Below, piece after piece: positions 43,838 to 51,953 of a stretch of 64,000 nucleotides of DNA. The DNA lies in NCBI GenBank assembly GCA_937901085.1, contig CALCHQ010000085.1, positions 1 through 64,000 on the forward strand. The letters run 5' to 3'. This DNA comes from an uncultured Verrucomicrobiales bacterium. GTDB taxonomy: Bacteria > Verrucomicrobiota > Verrucomicrobiia > Verrucomicrobiales > Akkermansiaceae. The stretch's first letter is position 1; every line of letters starts with the position of its first letter. The position numbers and the translations under genes were made by a program. Under the pieces are notes generated by a model that was not told the origin of the DNA, did no database searches, and worked only from the letters and a program-made list of their open reading frames with translations.

Positions 43838-45427
43838 ATGCCATACTCACCACTCCTGCGCCTCCTTTCGCTGGCGCTCGTTTCACTCGTGCCTCCCCTC
43901 AGCGCGGCCCTCATTCCGCAGCCGCTGCAAGTCGAACAGGCAGAACAGGCACCTGCCTTTGTCCTCCGCGACGGCATCCGCGTGGATAGTGCCACCAGCC
44001 ATAGCGAACTGGGGCGCGCCGCCATCCGGGCGCTCATGGCAGCCGGCTTCACCATTCTCCCCGAAGAAAGCGCCGGCTCTTTGTCGGTACACCACATCGG
44101 ACACGACAACCCGGAAGCCTGTACCATCTGCGTGACCGGGCAGCAAATCAGCATCGGTGTGGCCTCGCCCCTGGCCCTGCATGCGGCCGCCCAGACGCTG
44201 GCCCAGGCCGTTCAGTCCGGCCAGATTCCCGCTATGCGGGTGGCCGATGCCCCCGCGCTGCAGCACCGCGGCCTCATGCTCGACCCCTGCCGACACCCCA
44301 TCAGCGTGAGCGATACGAAGCGCATTCTCAGGCTCATGGCGCGCTACAAGCTCAACCGCCTGCACTGGCACCTCTGCGATGACCAGGGCTGGCGCATCGA
44401 GATAAAGAAATACCCCCTGCTCACCCGGATTGGCAGCAAACGCAAGGAAACCGCCTGCTGGATGAACCAATCGAAGAAGGATGGCAGGCCGGTGGAGTTC
44501 TTCTACTCGCAGGATGACATCCGCGAAGTCGTGGCATACGCCCACAGCCTCGGCATCATCATCATCCCCGAAATCGAAATTCCCGGCCATGCCAGCGCGG
44601 CCATTGCGGCCTACCCGGAGCTTGGCAACCAGGACTGCCCGGATTTCGCCCCCGGAGTTGCCACCGGCTGGGGCGTGTTCACCCATGTCATGGCGCCCAA
44701 AGCGTTCACCTTCCAGTTTATCGAGGAAGTGTTGGTCGAAGTCTGCGAACTCTTCCCCCGCGCTCCCTACATCCACATCGGCGGCGATGAAGTTCCCCGC
44801 GACCAATGGAAGACCAGCCCTGCAGCCCAGTCGTTCATGAAGCAGCACGGCTACACCCGCGAAAGCCAGATTCAGAACCACTTCACCCACTTGTGCGCGG
44901 AAATCCTCCGCAAGCGCGGCCGCCGCATGGTCGGCTGGGATGAAATCATGTGCGCTCCGCAACTGCCGCAGGATGCCGTGGTCATGGCCTGGCGCGGCAT
45001 GGACCACGCCCGCCTGGCCGCCCGCCGCGGGCACCAGCTCATCCTCTGTCCTATTCACGCTTTCTACTTCAACTTCCCCTACGGCAAAAACCCGGAAAAC
45101 CCGTTCTACTCCGGTCTTACCGGCTTCGATAACATCGACTGCGCCCATATCCTCAACTTTGACACCTCCGTTCCAGGAAACCAGGTCATCGGCCTGCAGG
45201 CCAACCTCTGGAGTGAATGCATCCCCGACATGAAGAAGCTGGAGTACATGCTCGTCCCTCGCATCTGCGCGCTGGCAGAACACGCCTGGCGCTACGGCAC
45301 AGCCAACCGCCCGGACACCGACCACTTCATGCAGCGCCTCCAGGCTCACTACCCCTGGTTCGACACCCAGAAGCTCAACTACCGGCAGGACGACGGCACA
45401 CCCCGCCTCCGGGACCAGGAAAGTTAA
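43838..45427 (+). CDS. exported GH20 beta-N-acetylhexosaminidase
   Basis: This 529-residue enzyme has a signal peptide (about 1-24, ending LSAA), a GH20b N-terminal domain and the GH20 barrel. In HIGGDEVP, Asp317 and Glu318 are the substrate-assisted catalytic pair; LHWHLCDDQGWRIEI (about 175-189) and IIIPEIEIPGHA are other family landmarks. It releases terminal GlcNAc or GalNAc from glycans such as mucin. The start is 17 bases after sufD, with no visible promoter of its own, so it may share the suf transcript. Confidence 0.93.
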   Translation: MPYSPLLRLLSLALVSLVPPLSAALIPQPLQVEQAEQAPAFVLRDGIRVDSATSHSELGRAAIRALMAAGFTILPEESAGSLSVHHIGHDNPEACTICVTGQQISIGVASPLALHAAAQTLAQAVQSGQIPAMRVADAPALQHRGLMLDPCRHPISVSDTKRILRLMARYKLNRLHWHLCDDQGWRIEIKKYPLLTRIGSKRKETACWMNQSKKDGRPVEFFYSQDDIREVVAYAHSLGIIIIPEIEIPGHASAAIAAYPELGNQDCPDFAPGVATGWGVFTHVMAPKAFTFQFIEEVLVEVCELFPRAPYIHIGGDEVPRDQWKTSPAAQSFMKQHGYTRESQIQNHFTHLCAEILRKRGRRMVGWDEIMCAPQLPQDAVVMAWRGMDHARLAARRGHQLILCPIHAFYFNFPYGKNPENPFYSGLTGFDNIDCAHILNFDTSVPGNQVIGLQANLWSECIPDMKKLEYMLVPRICALAEHAWRYGTANRPDTDHFMQRLQAHYPWFDTQKLNYRQDDGTPRLRDQES

Positions 45428-45430
45428 CCC

Positions 45431-45459
45431 TTGACACACATGCTTCAGGCGGGTAGGAT
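45431..45459 (+). promoter_or_regulatory. promoter of the PrsW gene, leaderless placement
   Basis: TTGACA (45431-45436), a 17-base spacer and TAGGAT (45454-45459) are followed by six bases and the ATG at 45466. Confidence 0.55.
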
Positions 45460-45465
45460 GACCGC

Positions 45466-46698
45466 ATGCCCGCTAACCGGCACAGCCAGCTGCTCTACTA
45501 CATCCAGCTCTCCCAGGGAGAACTGGAAGGGCCATACAGCATCCGTGAGCTGCGCGAAATGCTGCAACGCGACCTCATCAGCAGCGAAACCCTGCTGGTG
45601 GAACAGGGCAAGCCGGAAATCCGGCATCTGGATGAAGTGCTGAATGCCGTCGAAGCCACCCCTCTGGATGACATCACCGGGCTGCGCGGACTGGGAGGCT
45701 TTTCACTGCGGCATTTCTTTGCCGATGTGTTCCGCCGCCACTCCACGGAAGAAGTGCTGGAAGTATTCTGCTGCGGCACACCGGCCACCACCCCGCCGCT
45801 GCATGCGGTGAACAGCGGATGGCCCAGCCCGTGGATATTTGCCCGCATGCTCCTGGCCTGCATCCTGCTCTATTTCGGCTTCAACTGGGCCAGCAATACC
45901 TTTCAGAATCCCAACCTGATTCCCGGTCTCATCTTTGTGGGCAACTTTGCCATTCCGTTCTGCGTGGCCATCCTGTTCTTTGAACTGAACGTGCGCCGGG
46001 AGGTTCCCTTCATGGAACTCATGCGCGCCATGTTCTATGGAGGCCTGATATCGCTCATCTTCACCCTCACGCTGGTGGAATTCAGCCCGGAAATCCGTCC
46101 CTGGGTGGCAGGGCCGGTTGAAGAACCCGCCAAGTTGCTGGCCGTCATGCTGATAGCCGGCCGCCGCCGCAATGGCCGCATCCTGACCGGCCTGCTGCTG
46201 GGAGCCGGTGTAGGGGCGGGTTTTGCCGCCTTTGAAAGCTCCGGCTACACCTTTACCGAACTCGTGCGCTACATCACCAGCAGCACCACAGCCCAGCTCG
46301 TCAGCACCTTCAACCCCTTGCAGGGGCAGGCTCTGGCCGCCTGTGCCGACAGCATCGACCCCGATGCCGTCATGCAAGTACGCGCCCTCATCACCCCGTT
46401 CGGCCACATCGTCTGGACGGCCATCACCGCCGGTGCATACTGGCTGGTGCAGCACCAGCGCATCCTCGAAGGGAAGCGCGACTACCACGACACCCGCATC
46501 GACTGGAGCATCCTGTCAGATTTCCGTTTCCTGCGTATCGCCCTGGTTTCCGTCGTGCTGCACCTGGTGTGGAACACAGCCTGGCTGGAGGGCTTCGGGC
46601 TGCTGCGCTTCCTGGTGCTGGGCATCATTGCCTGGGCCGTAGCCCTGCGGCTCGTCCAGGCAGGTCTGCACCAGATTCGTCAGGAAAAGGGAAATTGA
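45466..46698 (+). CDS. GYF_2 domain-PrsW family membrane protease
   Basis: This 410-residue protein begins with a GYF_2 domain (about 5-55, with LEGPYSIRELREMLQRDLIS), a peptide-binding module common in this phylum. About eight membrane segments of the PrsW type then follow, with the Glu-Glu motif VEEPAKLLAVM (around residue 220), a mid-membrane AFESSGYTF and a downstream FGHIVWTAITAGAYW. PrsW proteases cut anti-sigma factors inside the membrane; whether this one is active is not known. A consensus promoter lies six bases before the ATG. It converges on the methyltransferase. Confidence 0.82.
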   Translation: MPANRHSQLLYYIQLSQGELEGPYSIRELREMLQRDLISSETLLVEQGKPEIRHLDEVLNAVEATPLDDITGLRGLGGFSLRHFFADVFRRHSTEEVLEVFCCGTPATTPPLHAVNSGWPSPWIFARMLLACILLYFGFNWASNTFQNPNLIPGLIFVGNFAIPFCVAILFFELNVRREVPFMELMRAMFYGGLISLIFTLTLVEFSPEIRPWVAGPVEEPAKLLAVMLIAGRRRNGRILTGLLLGAGVGAGFAAFESSGYTFTELVRYITSSTTAQLVSTFNPLQGQALAACADSIDPDAVMQVRALITPFGHIVWTAITAGAYWLVQHQRILEGKRDYHDTRIDWSILSDFRFLRIALVSVVLHLVWNTAWLEGFGLLRFLVLGIIAWAVALRLVQAGLHQIRQEKGN

Positions 46699-46703
46699 AG
46701 TCG

Positions 46704-49685
46704 TCAGCGTTCTGCACCCTTATAGTGCCGGCACAAGTCCAGATACGCCTCCGTCAGTTCCTGAGCAAAAGCCTCCCCCTGTTCCGGGTGCAGCGTTGCG
46801 GCCTGAGACAGTACGGCCAGCCGCCTGAACAAGGGAGAATCCGGCTGGAACTTCGGCAGGAAAAGTCTTGATTTCTTTAGACTGAACCCATTGGTCTTGA
46901 ATGTACTGTGCATATAACTGACCACAATGGAGCTATTCAGTACACCGTTGATGTAGTGCGCCTCATCTTCGCTAATGAAGTTCTTATCCTTATCCTGACT
47001 GATGATGATGGTATGCTTGACGCAGATGGTCTGCTTGCGTTCCCCCCAGGGCGTGGCGCCAGGCCCGACCACCGCCGAGCAGAAGCGCGTATTGTCGCGC
47101 GCCGCCACCATGACAGGAGCAAAGGTATACGGGCCTATCTTGGATAAGGCGTAAAACTCGCCACCCCGGTGCATGGCTCTGCTCTTGGCAGACTGTTGCT
47201 CCATCAGCCCCCGCTGCGCAGCAAAGTAGTCTGCCAGGGCAGGATGCTCCTTCTGCAGCTCTGCCAGAGGAATGGGCATACGGGTCTGCCCTGCCCGGTA
47301 TGGGATGATATGGAACTTGCCCCCGCAATCATAGGCAAAGGGTCTGACATCCGGGCCTTCCAGCATCGGGTAAATCAACGCCGTCGAAAAGTCCCAGCCA
47401 CCGGCAGGCATTCCCTCCACCTTGTAGCGGGCGTTTTTCAGCATCCTGTTCCTGAATCGGTAGTGATGTTCCTTGCCGGAAACACCTGCCGCGAGCAATT
47501 TGAACACCTCAAAGGGAGTCGATTCCACCCCCGTCCGGTACAGGTAAGCAGTTTCCCCTGTAATGAGGTCATACGCCCCGCCTGTGGCATCGTATGTAAA
47601 GGCACTCGATGTGGCAGAAAGCTGCCGGGCCATGCAGGTAGAGAACCTGAGCCAGGGACGCAGTTCTTCAAAGGTAGCCAGTTCCTGCATCAGGGAATCA
47701 GCCACCCGCTTTCGCCTCGAAATCTCCGTCACTTCCACCCCTTTTCCATAGTCCTGTTTCCTGAAACCATAGTAATAGGTATTGAAATCCTGCATCACCA
47801 CTTCATCCCCCACCTTGAACGGCCGCAGAGGCGGCAGCCACCTGTCCAGCTTCTGCAAGTACAGGCGAGTCCTTTTACCGGCATCCACATAGAAATGCCG
47901 GAACTCCTCGTACGAGTTCTGAGACATCAGGCTGTCCGGCATCAGAAAGGCCAGAATCCCCTTTGGGTGCAGCCAACGCACAGCGACCGCATGGGCAACC
48001 AGTGCGCACAGATTCAGCTGCGCACCGCCATACATCCCCCCATCCCGGCAGAACAAGCGGCGGGTATCACCGCATTCTCTGATTTTCTGTGTGTAGGAAG
48101 CCGGGAGATGCTCCCACTTCACCCAGGGAGGATTACCGACAATCAACTCGTATGAGGAGCGCCGCGGCAGCCTGGTTTCCGCCCCCTCAAGAACATACAG
48201 CCCCGCCAGCGCCCGCGTGCAGCGCTCCAACTCATGCGATGGGCATTCCGCATCGGGCCCCTGTCCCGGCAGCGCGGAATCCCCCAGGTAGACAGGGATT
48301 TCCACATCCCCCACCGGCCCCAGTTGGAGCAGAGCCAGTAAATAATTGACGCGGGCAGACAACACCGCCAGCGGGTTGATATCCACGCCGTGAACACGCT
48401 CCAGTACCGAACGCTGCAGAGCCACCCTTTCTTCCGGGGCCAACAGGCATAGAGGGCGATTTCCGACCACTTTCCGGATGAGCGTGATGAGGAAGCTGCC
48501 AGAACCGCAGCAAGGGTCCATGGCCTTCCAATCTTTCCGCCCTGTCAGGGCCAGGGCTTCCGTCACCACCCGGTCTGCCAGCCAGCCGGGCGTAAAGTAT
48601 TCCCCAGTAGAATGCCGCACCGGGGGGGGAATCATGCTCATGTACAAATCCTTGAAAACATCGACAGGGGCGAACACAACACCCGGAGAAAAGGCAGAAT
48701 ACCGGCTAACCTTCCCGATGATGTCGCGCAGAGCGGCATCAAAGCGTTCATCCACTTGCGAATCGTCCGCGAACCAGGAAAAGAAGTCCCCCGCGAAGCA
48801 GAACGAAGCAGAAGCCGCGCCCTCACGATGTTCCCTTCCGGCGCTGCCCGCCCCCTGTTCCATGACCCGGCAGGCTATCAGCCGGACGATGAGCGCATAG
48901 GTCGTCTGCAAGGCAAACACCCCCTTGCACTCAGATTCCGCATCGTCAATATCTGCACCCAGGATGCCCGATAGAGCGCGACGCCGTTTTTCACTCTCCC
49001 GGCTTCTGACTTTATCTGTTACCGGCAGATGCATCAGCTCCTTCCACCCGGCATAGAGGCTCTCCGCCCTCTCGCTTATCCGGGTCTTGAGCAGCTGATA
49101 GAGCAAGCGGGCAAACGCCCTTGAAACCGATGGCGCATGGGGAGATACCGCAAAATCACGCACTAGGTTGGAGGGCAGCAGCTTCTTTGTACCATGGTGG
49201 AGGATAGCCCTGATAAGGAGGTCGACCCCGCTCTTCGACAAAGCGGTCAGGGGCGTATGCAGCACCTTATCCCCGCCGAAGGTAAAACAGGCCATCCTGC
49301 GGCCATCTGTAAGAATGGCATCGTATGCGCTCTTTGTGGCATGATACAGCGTCTCCAGACGGCAGATAAGCTGCGCGCAGGCTGTCTTCCAGGCAGCAGG
49401 CGTCAGGAGCGGCCTGTATTCCACAAGCAGGAGGTTCAGCTCAGTCTCAGCCTGTTCTGCCGCTCCGAAGACATGGCAGATGCCGGCATCGGAGCATTCC
49501 CGGCGGTACTCCAGCTTCAGGCCAGGTACCCCGCAGAGCAGAGAATAGATATCCCGCTCAAAGAAGCTGGCGATTTCCTGCCCTGAGAGAGCCGAGTCGG
49601 CACGGCGGATGATGGCGGCCCATGCCGCTTCCACCACGGCAGGGCTTACCTCCCTGCTCAACCATCGGGGCACCGCTGCTCTCAT
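46704..49685 (-). CDS. large adenine-specific DNA methyltransferase (Eco57I/N6_Mtase-like)
   Basis: This 993-residue protein has a ~340-residue N-terminal region without a recognised fold. It is followed by the entry motif PPVRHSTGEYFTPGWLADRVV, motif I AMDPCCGSGSF (about 388-398), motif IV NPPW (about 510) and a long C-terminal target-recognition part with SSIVVSYMHSTFKTNGFSLKKS. This is the gamma-class N6-adenine methylase layout of type IIG, BREX/PglX or DISARM methylases. No helicase, endonuclease or specificity partner lies nearby. I see no clean PD-(D/E)XK site in the N-terminus. It starts five bases after the GH35 stop (a GTG at 49697 overlapping that stop is also possible). Confidence 0.88.
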   Translation of the reverse strand: MRAAVPRWLSREVSPAVVEAAWAAIIRRADSALSGQEIASFFERDIYSLLCGVPGLKLEYRRECSDAGICHVFGAAEQAETELNLLLVEYRPLLTPAAWKTACAQLICRLETLYHATKSAYDAILTDGRRMACFTFGGDKVLHTPLTALSKSGVDLLIRAILHHGTKKLLPSNLVRDFAVSPHAPSVSRAFARLLYQLLKTRISERAESLYAGWKELMHLPVTDKVRSRESEKRRRALSGILGADIDDAESECKGVFALQTTYALIVRLIACRVMEQGAGSAGREHREGAASASFCFAGDFFSWFADDSQVDERFDAALRDIIGKVSRYSAFSPGVVFAPVDVFKDLYMSMIPPPVRHSTGEYFTPGWLADRVVTEALALTGRKDWKAMDPCCGSGSFLITLIRKVVGNRPLCLLAPEERVALQRSVLERVHGVDINPLAVLSARVNYLLALLQLGPVGDVEIPVYLGDSALPGQGPDAECPSHELERCTRALAGLYVLEGAETRLPRRSSYELIVGNPPWVKWEHLPASYTQKIRECGDTRRLFCRDGGMYGGAQLNLCALVAHAVAVRWLHPKGILAFLMPDSLMSQNSYEEFRHFYVDAGKRTRLYLQKLDRWLPPLRPFKVGDEVVMQDFNTYYYGFRKQDYGKGVEVTEISRRKRVADSLMQELATFEELRPWLRFSTCMARQLSATSSAFTYDATGGAYDLITGETAYLYRTGVESTPFEVFKLLAAGVSGKEHHYRFRNRMLKNARYKVEGMPAGGWDFSTALIYPMLEGPDVRPFAYDCGGKFHIIPYRAGQTRMPIPLAELQKEHPALADYFAAQRGLMEQQSAKSRAMHRGGEFYALSKIGPYTFAPVMVAARDNTRFCSAVVGPGATPWGERKQTICVKHTIIISQDKDKNFISEDEAHYINGVLNSSIVVSYMHSTFKTNGFSLKKSRLFLPKFQPDSPLFRRLAVLSQAATLHPEQGEAFAQELTEAYLDLCRHYKGAER

Positions 49686-49690
49686 ATGCC

Positions 49691-51589
49691 TCACCACTGG
49701 TTATTGAGGCTCTTCGTCTCCTTGTGAACCTCCATGTTGCGCTCTTTCTTGCCGGAAATGGCAGGCGGAGTGCCGGTATCAATGAACAAATCGAGGATTT
49801 CCACAGTATTCACGCCCTCTTTCAGGAATTCGGCAGGACAGTACAGGCGCTCCTGCGGGCCGATGTTCCAGTAACGCCCCAGCAGGTGACCATTCACCCA
49901 TACATACCCCTTCTGCCAGTCCTTCATATCCAGGAAGGTATCGGCGGGCTGTGCCAGTTGCACTTCCGCGCGGTACAAGGCACCGGGGCCGGATGCCTCT
50001 GCCGTTCCCTGCTGCGGCACGCCCTTATCCAGCGGCATGAGCTGCAGACTCCAGTCCTGCACCTCCGCATCCCCCAGCAGCACAGGTCCCACAAGCCCCT
50101 TGCGGTCTTTCTCCATGAACTTCGAGAAATTGACATGGCCGAACGTATCCACCACAATCCTGAGATTCACAGGCTCGGCACGCGCGGGCAATTCCAGGCT
50201 CTGCTGGTTCAATCGGCGGTCCAGAGTACCGATGAACTTCTGCCCCATGTAGACAAAGGCGAAGTCGTGCGCGTCGCAGCGGAGAGTGGCCGCCGGTCCT
50301 GCGGGTATACACGCCTGATACACGCCTATGCCCTGGTTCTGCCCGACACTCTCCAGCGTGCGGGGCTGTGGGAAAGAAGCCCCGGCGGCTGCGTATGCCG
50401 CCAACTCCCCGAATGAACACCGCTTGACCGGGGAGAATGGCGGAATCTCCCCTGCCACCGGCTGCACCGGCTCCGGCACATCGGCCTCCGGCGGCAAGGC
50501 TGCCGTGATGATGTCGCGGTACTCAAAATACTCCTTGGTGAGATTGCCGTTTTCGCCAATGGGGGAACCGTAGTCATAGCTGGTGAGGTCGGGTTCGAAC
50601 TTCGTGCCATCCGGGTTGGTATTCGCGCCGGCTGTAAGGCCGAAACTCGTTCCACCGTGAAGCACAAAGAGGTTGAAGGATACGCCATCCTTCATATACC
50701 AGCGCACCGACTGAAGTGCATTCCGGCTGGGTGTCCAGTTACCCTCGCCCCAATGCCGCAACCAGCCGGGATAGGTCTCGCTGCTGAACACCGGAACACC
50801 GGGAGCAACGCGGAGCGCCGTCTGCATCTGCCAGGCATTGTCAGCGGGGTCAAGCCCCACCGCCACCCCCTGCGGCACAAAGCGAAGGTGGTGAGCAGAG
50901 CTGCCCTCCGACAGATAGAAGGGACCAGCCCCTTTCTTTTCCCAGAAATCCTTGAGCCATTCGATATAGGCCAGCTCGTCATGCTCACTCTTGTAACTGC
51001 CGTATTCATTTTCAAGCTGCACCATGAGAATGGGGCCGCCGTTCTTGCAGAGGCGGGGAATGGCAATATCGGCAATCTTTTCCAGATAGCGGGTCTGAGC
51101 CTCCATGAACTGCTTATTGCCGGTGCAACGCAGCGGGGTTACGTCGTCCTTGATGAGGTAGGCAGGCAGCCCGCCCAGATCCCATTCGCCGCATACATAG
51201 GGGCCGGGGCGGAAAAGCACCCACATCCCCTCTTCCCGGCACATATCAATAAATGCGCCGATATCATTGCGCCCGCTGAAATCCCAGCTGCCATCCTCCT
51301 GTTCCAGGGCATTCCAGAACACATAGAACGCAATTGTATTCAATCCCATGGCCTTAGCGGCGCGGATGCGGTGCCGCCAATGCTGCCGAGGCACGCGCTG
51401 CGGGTGGATTTCTCCCGAACGAATCTGGAACGGCACGCCATCGAGCAGGAATTCCCGGCCATCCGCACCACCAAAGGAAAACTCAGAGGATTGCCCCGCC
51501 TCCGGCTTCTGCAGATTCTTCATGGCAGACACACCACCCTGGGCTCCCAGGGCTGCCATTGCCAGCAGGCAGAAAAAAAGACTTTTCAT
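49691..51589 (-). CDS. exported GH35 beta-galactosidase
   Basis: This 632-residue enzyme has a signal peptide (about 1-22). The GH35 barrel carries the acid/base Glu195 in QLENEYGSY and the nucleophile Glu271 in FSSETYPGW, with FRPGPYVCGEWDLGG as the family signature. C-terminal beta domains end near the lectin-like GYVWVNGHLLGRYWNIGP. It removes beta-linked galactose from glycans outside the cytoplasm. The frame is open upstream to 51850 but that region overlaps the divergent riboswitch; the ATG at 51589 fits the signal peptide. Its stop lies five bases before the methyltransferase start. Confidence 0.93.
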   Translation of the reverse strand: MKSLFFCLLAMAALGAQGGVSAMKNLQKPEAGQSSEFSFGGADGREFLLDGVPFQIRSGEIHPQRVPRQHWRHRIRAAKAMGLNTIAFYVFWNALEQEDGSWDFSGRNDIGAFIDMCREEGMWVLFRPGPYVCGEWDLGGLPAYLIKDDVTPLRCTGNKQFMEAQTRYLEKIADIAIPRLCKNGGPILMVQLENEYGSYKSEHDELAYIEWLKDFWEKKGAGPFYLSEGSSAHHLRFVPQGVAVGLDPADNAWQMQTALRVAPGVPVFSSETYPGWLRHWGEGNWTPSRNALQSVRWYMKDGVSFNLFVLHGGTSFGLTAGANTNPDGTKFEPDLTSYDYGSPIGENGNLTKEYFEYRDIITAALPPEADVPEPVQPVAGEIPPFSPVKRCSFGELAAYAAAGASFPQPRTLESVGQNQGIGVYQACIPAGPAATLRCDAHDFAFVYMGQKFIGTLDRRLNQQSLELPARAEPVNLRIVVDTFGHVNFSKFMEKDRKGLVGPVLLGDAEVQDWSLQLMPLDKGVPQQGTAEASGPGALYRAEVQLAQPADTFLDMKDWQKGYVWVNGHLLGRYWNIGPQERLYCPAEFLKEGVNTVEILDLFIDTGTPPAISGKKERNMEVHKETKSLNNQW

Positions 51590-51764
51590 ACATGCCCCTA
51601 TACCACAAAAAAAAGCCCATGCCCAGAAAAAATTACGCCCCTGCTCCCGGAAGCAGCTCCCCTTTCGTGCATTCGGCCCGCCGCGCCGTCGCCAATCAGC
51701 TCTTTCCGCTTGATTTCCCATGGCGTATATGCTTAAATGAGCGGCGTACCGCGCAGAAAAACAG

Positions 51765-51905
51765 TTACTGCGCGTAGAGCCCCCGGGAGGCGGCGGGAAG
51801 CCGCAGGAAATAGATGGGAAAGACGGTGAGAATCCGTCGCTGTGCCGCAACCGTGTTGTACCCGCAAGAGGTACTCAGTCGGAATGCCAGCCATGCGGGG
51901 TTCGC
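51765..51905 (+). promoter_or_regulatory. cobalamin riboswitch
   Basis: The core elements are readable in order: GGGAAGCCGCAGG-like P3/P4 arms, GGGAA..GACGGTGAGAATCCGTCGCTGTGCCGCAAC (the L3/L4 and CCGCAAC consensus, 51815-51851), and the B12-box-like AGTCGGAATGCCAGCC (51877-51892). This is the adenosylcobalamin aptamer. A following hairpin (51915-51933) near the ATG of the receptor gene could hide the translation start when B12 is bound. Confidence 0.88.
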
Positions 51906-51914
51906 CACGAAACA

Positions 51915-51933
51915 CGGCGGCGATGCACCGCCG
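51915..51933 (+). promoter_or_regulatory. hairpin in the riboswitch expression platform
   Basis: CGGCGG and CCGCCG, seven bases apart, lie between the B12 aptamer and the receptor ATG at 51954. It has no T run, so control at translation initiation is more likely than termination. Confidence 0.45.
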
Positions 51934-51953
51934 GCTCAACGGCCAACACACAG

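Noticed and set aside
43883..45439. A 518-codon minus-strand open frame opposite the GH20 gene
   Set aside because: Shadow of a conserved enzyme; no domain and no promoter.
46704..49685. Complete BREX or DISARM system
   Set aside because: Only the methylase is present; the helicase, PglZ, BrxL or DrmABC-type partners are missing on both sides.
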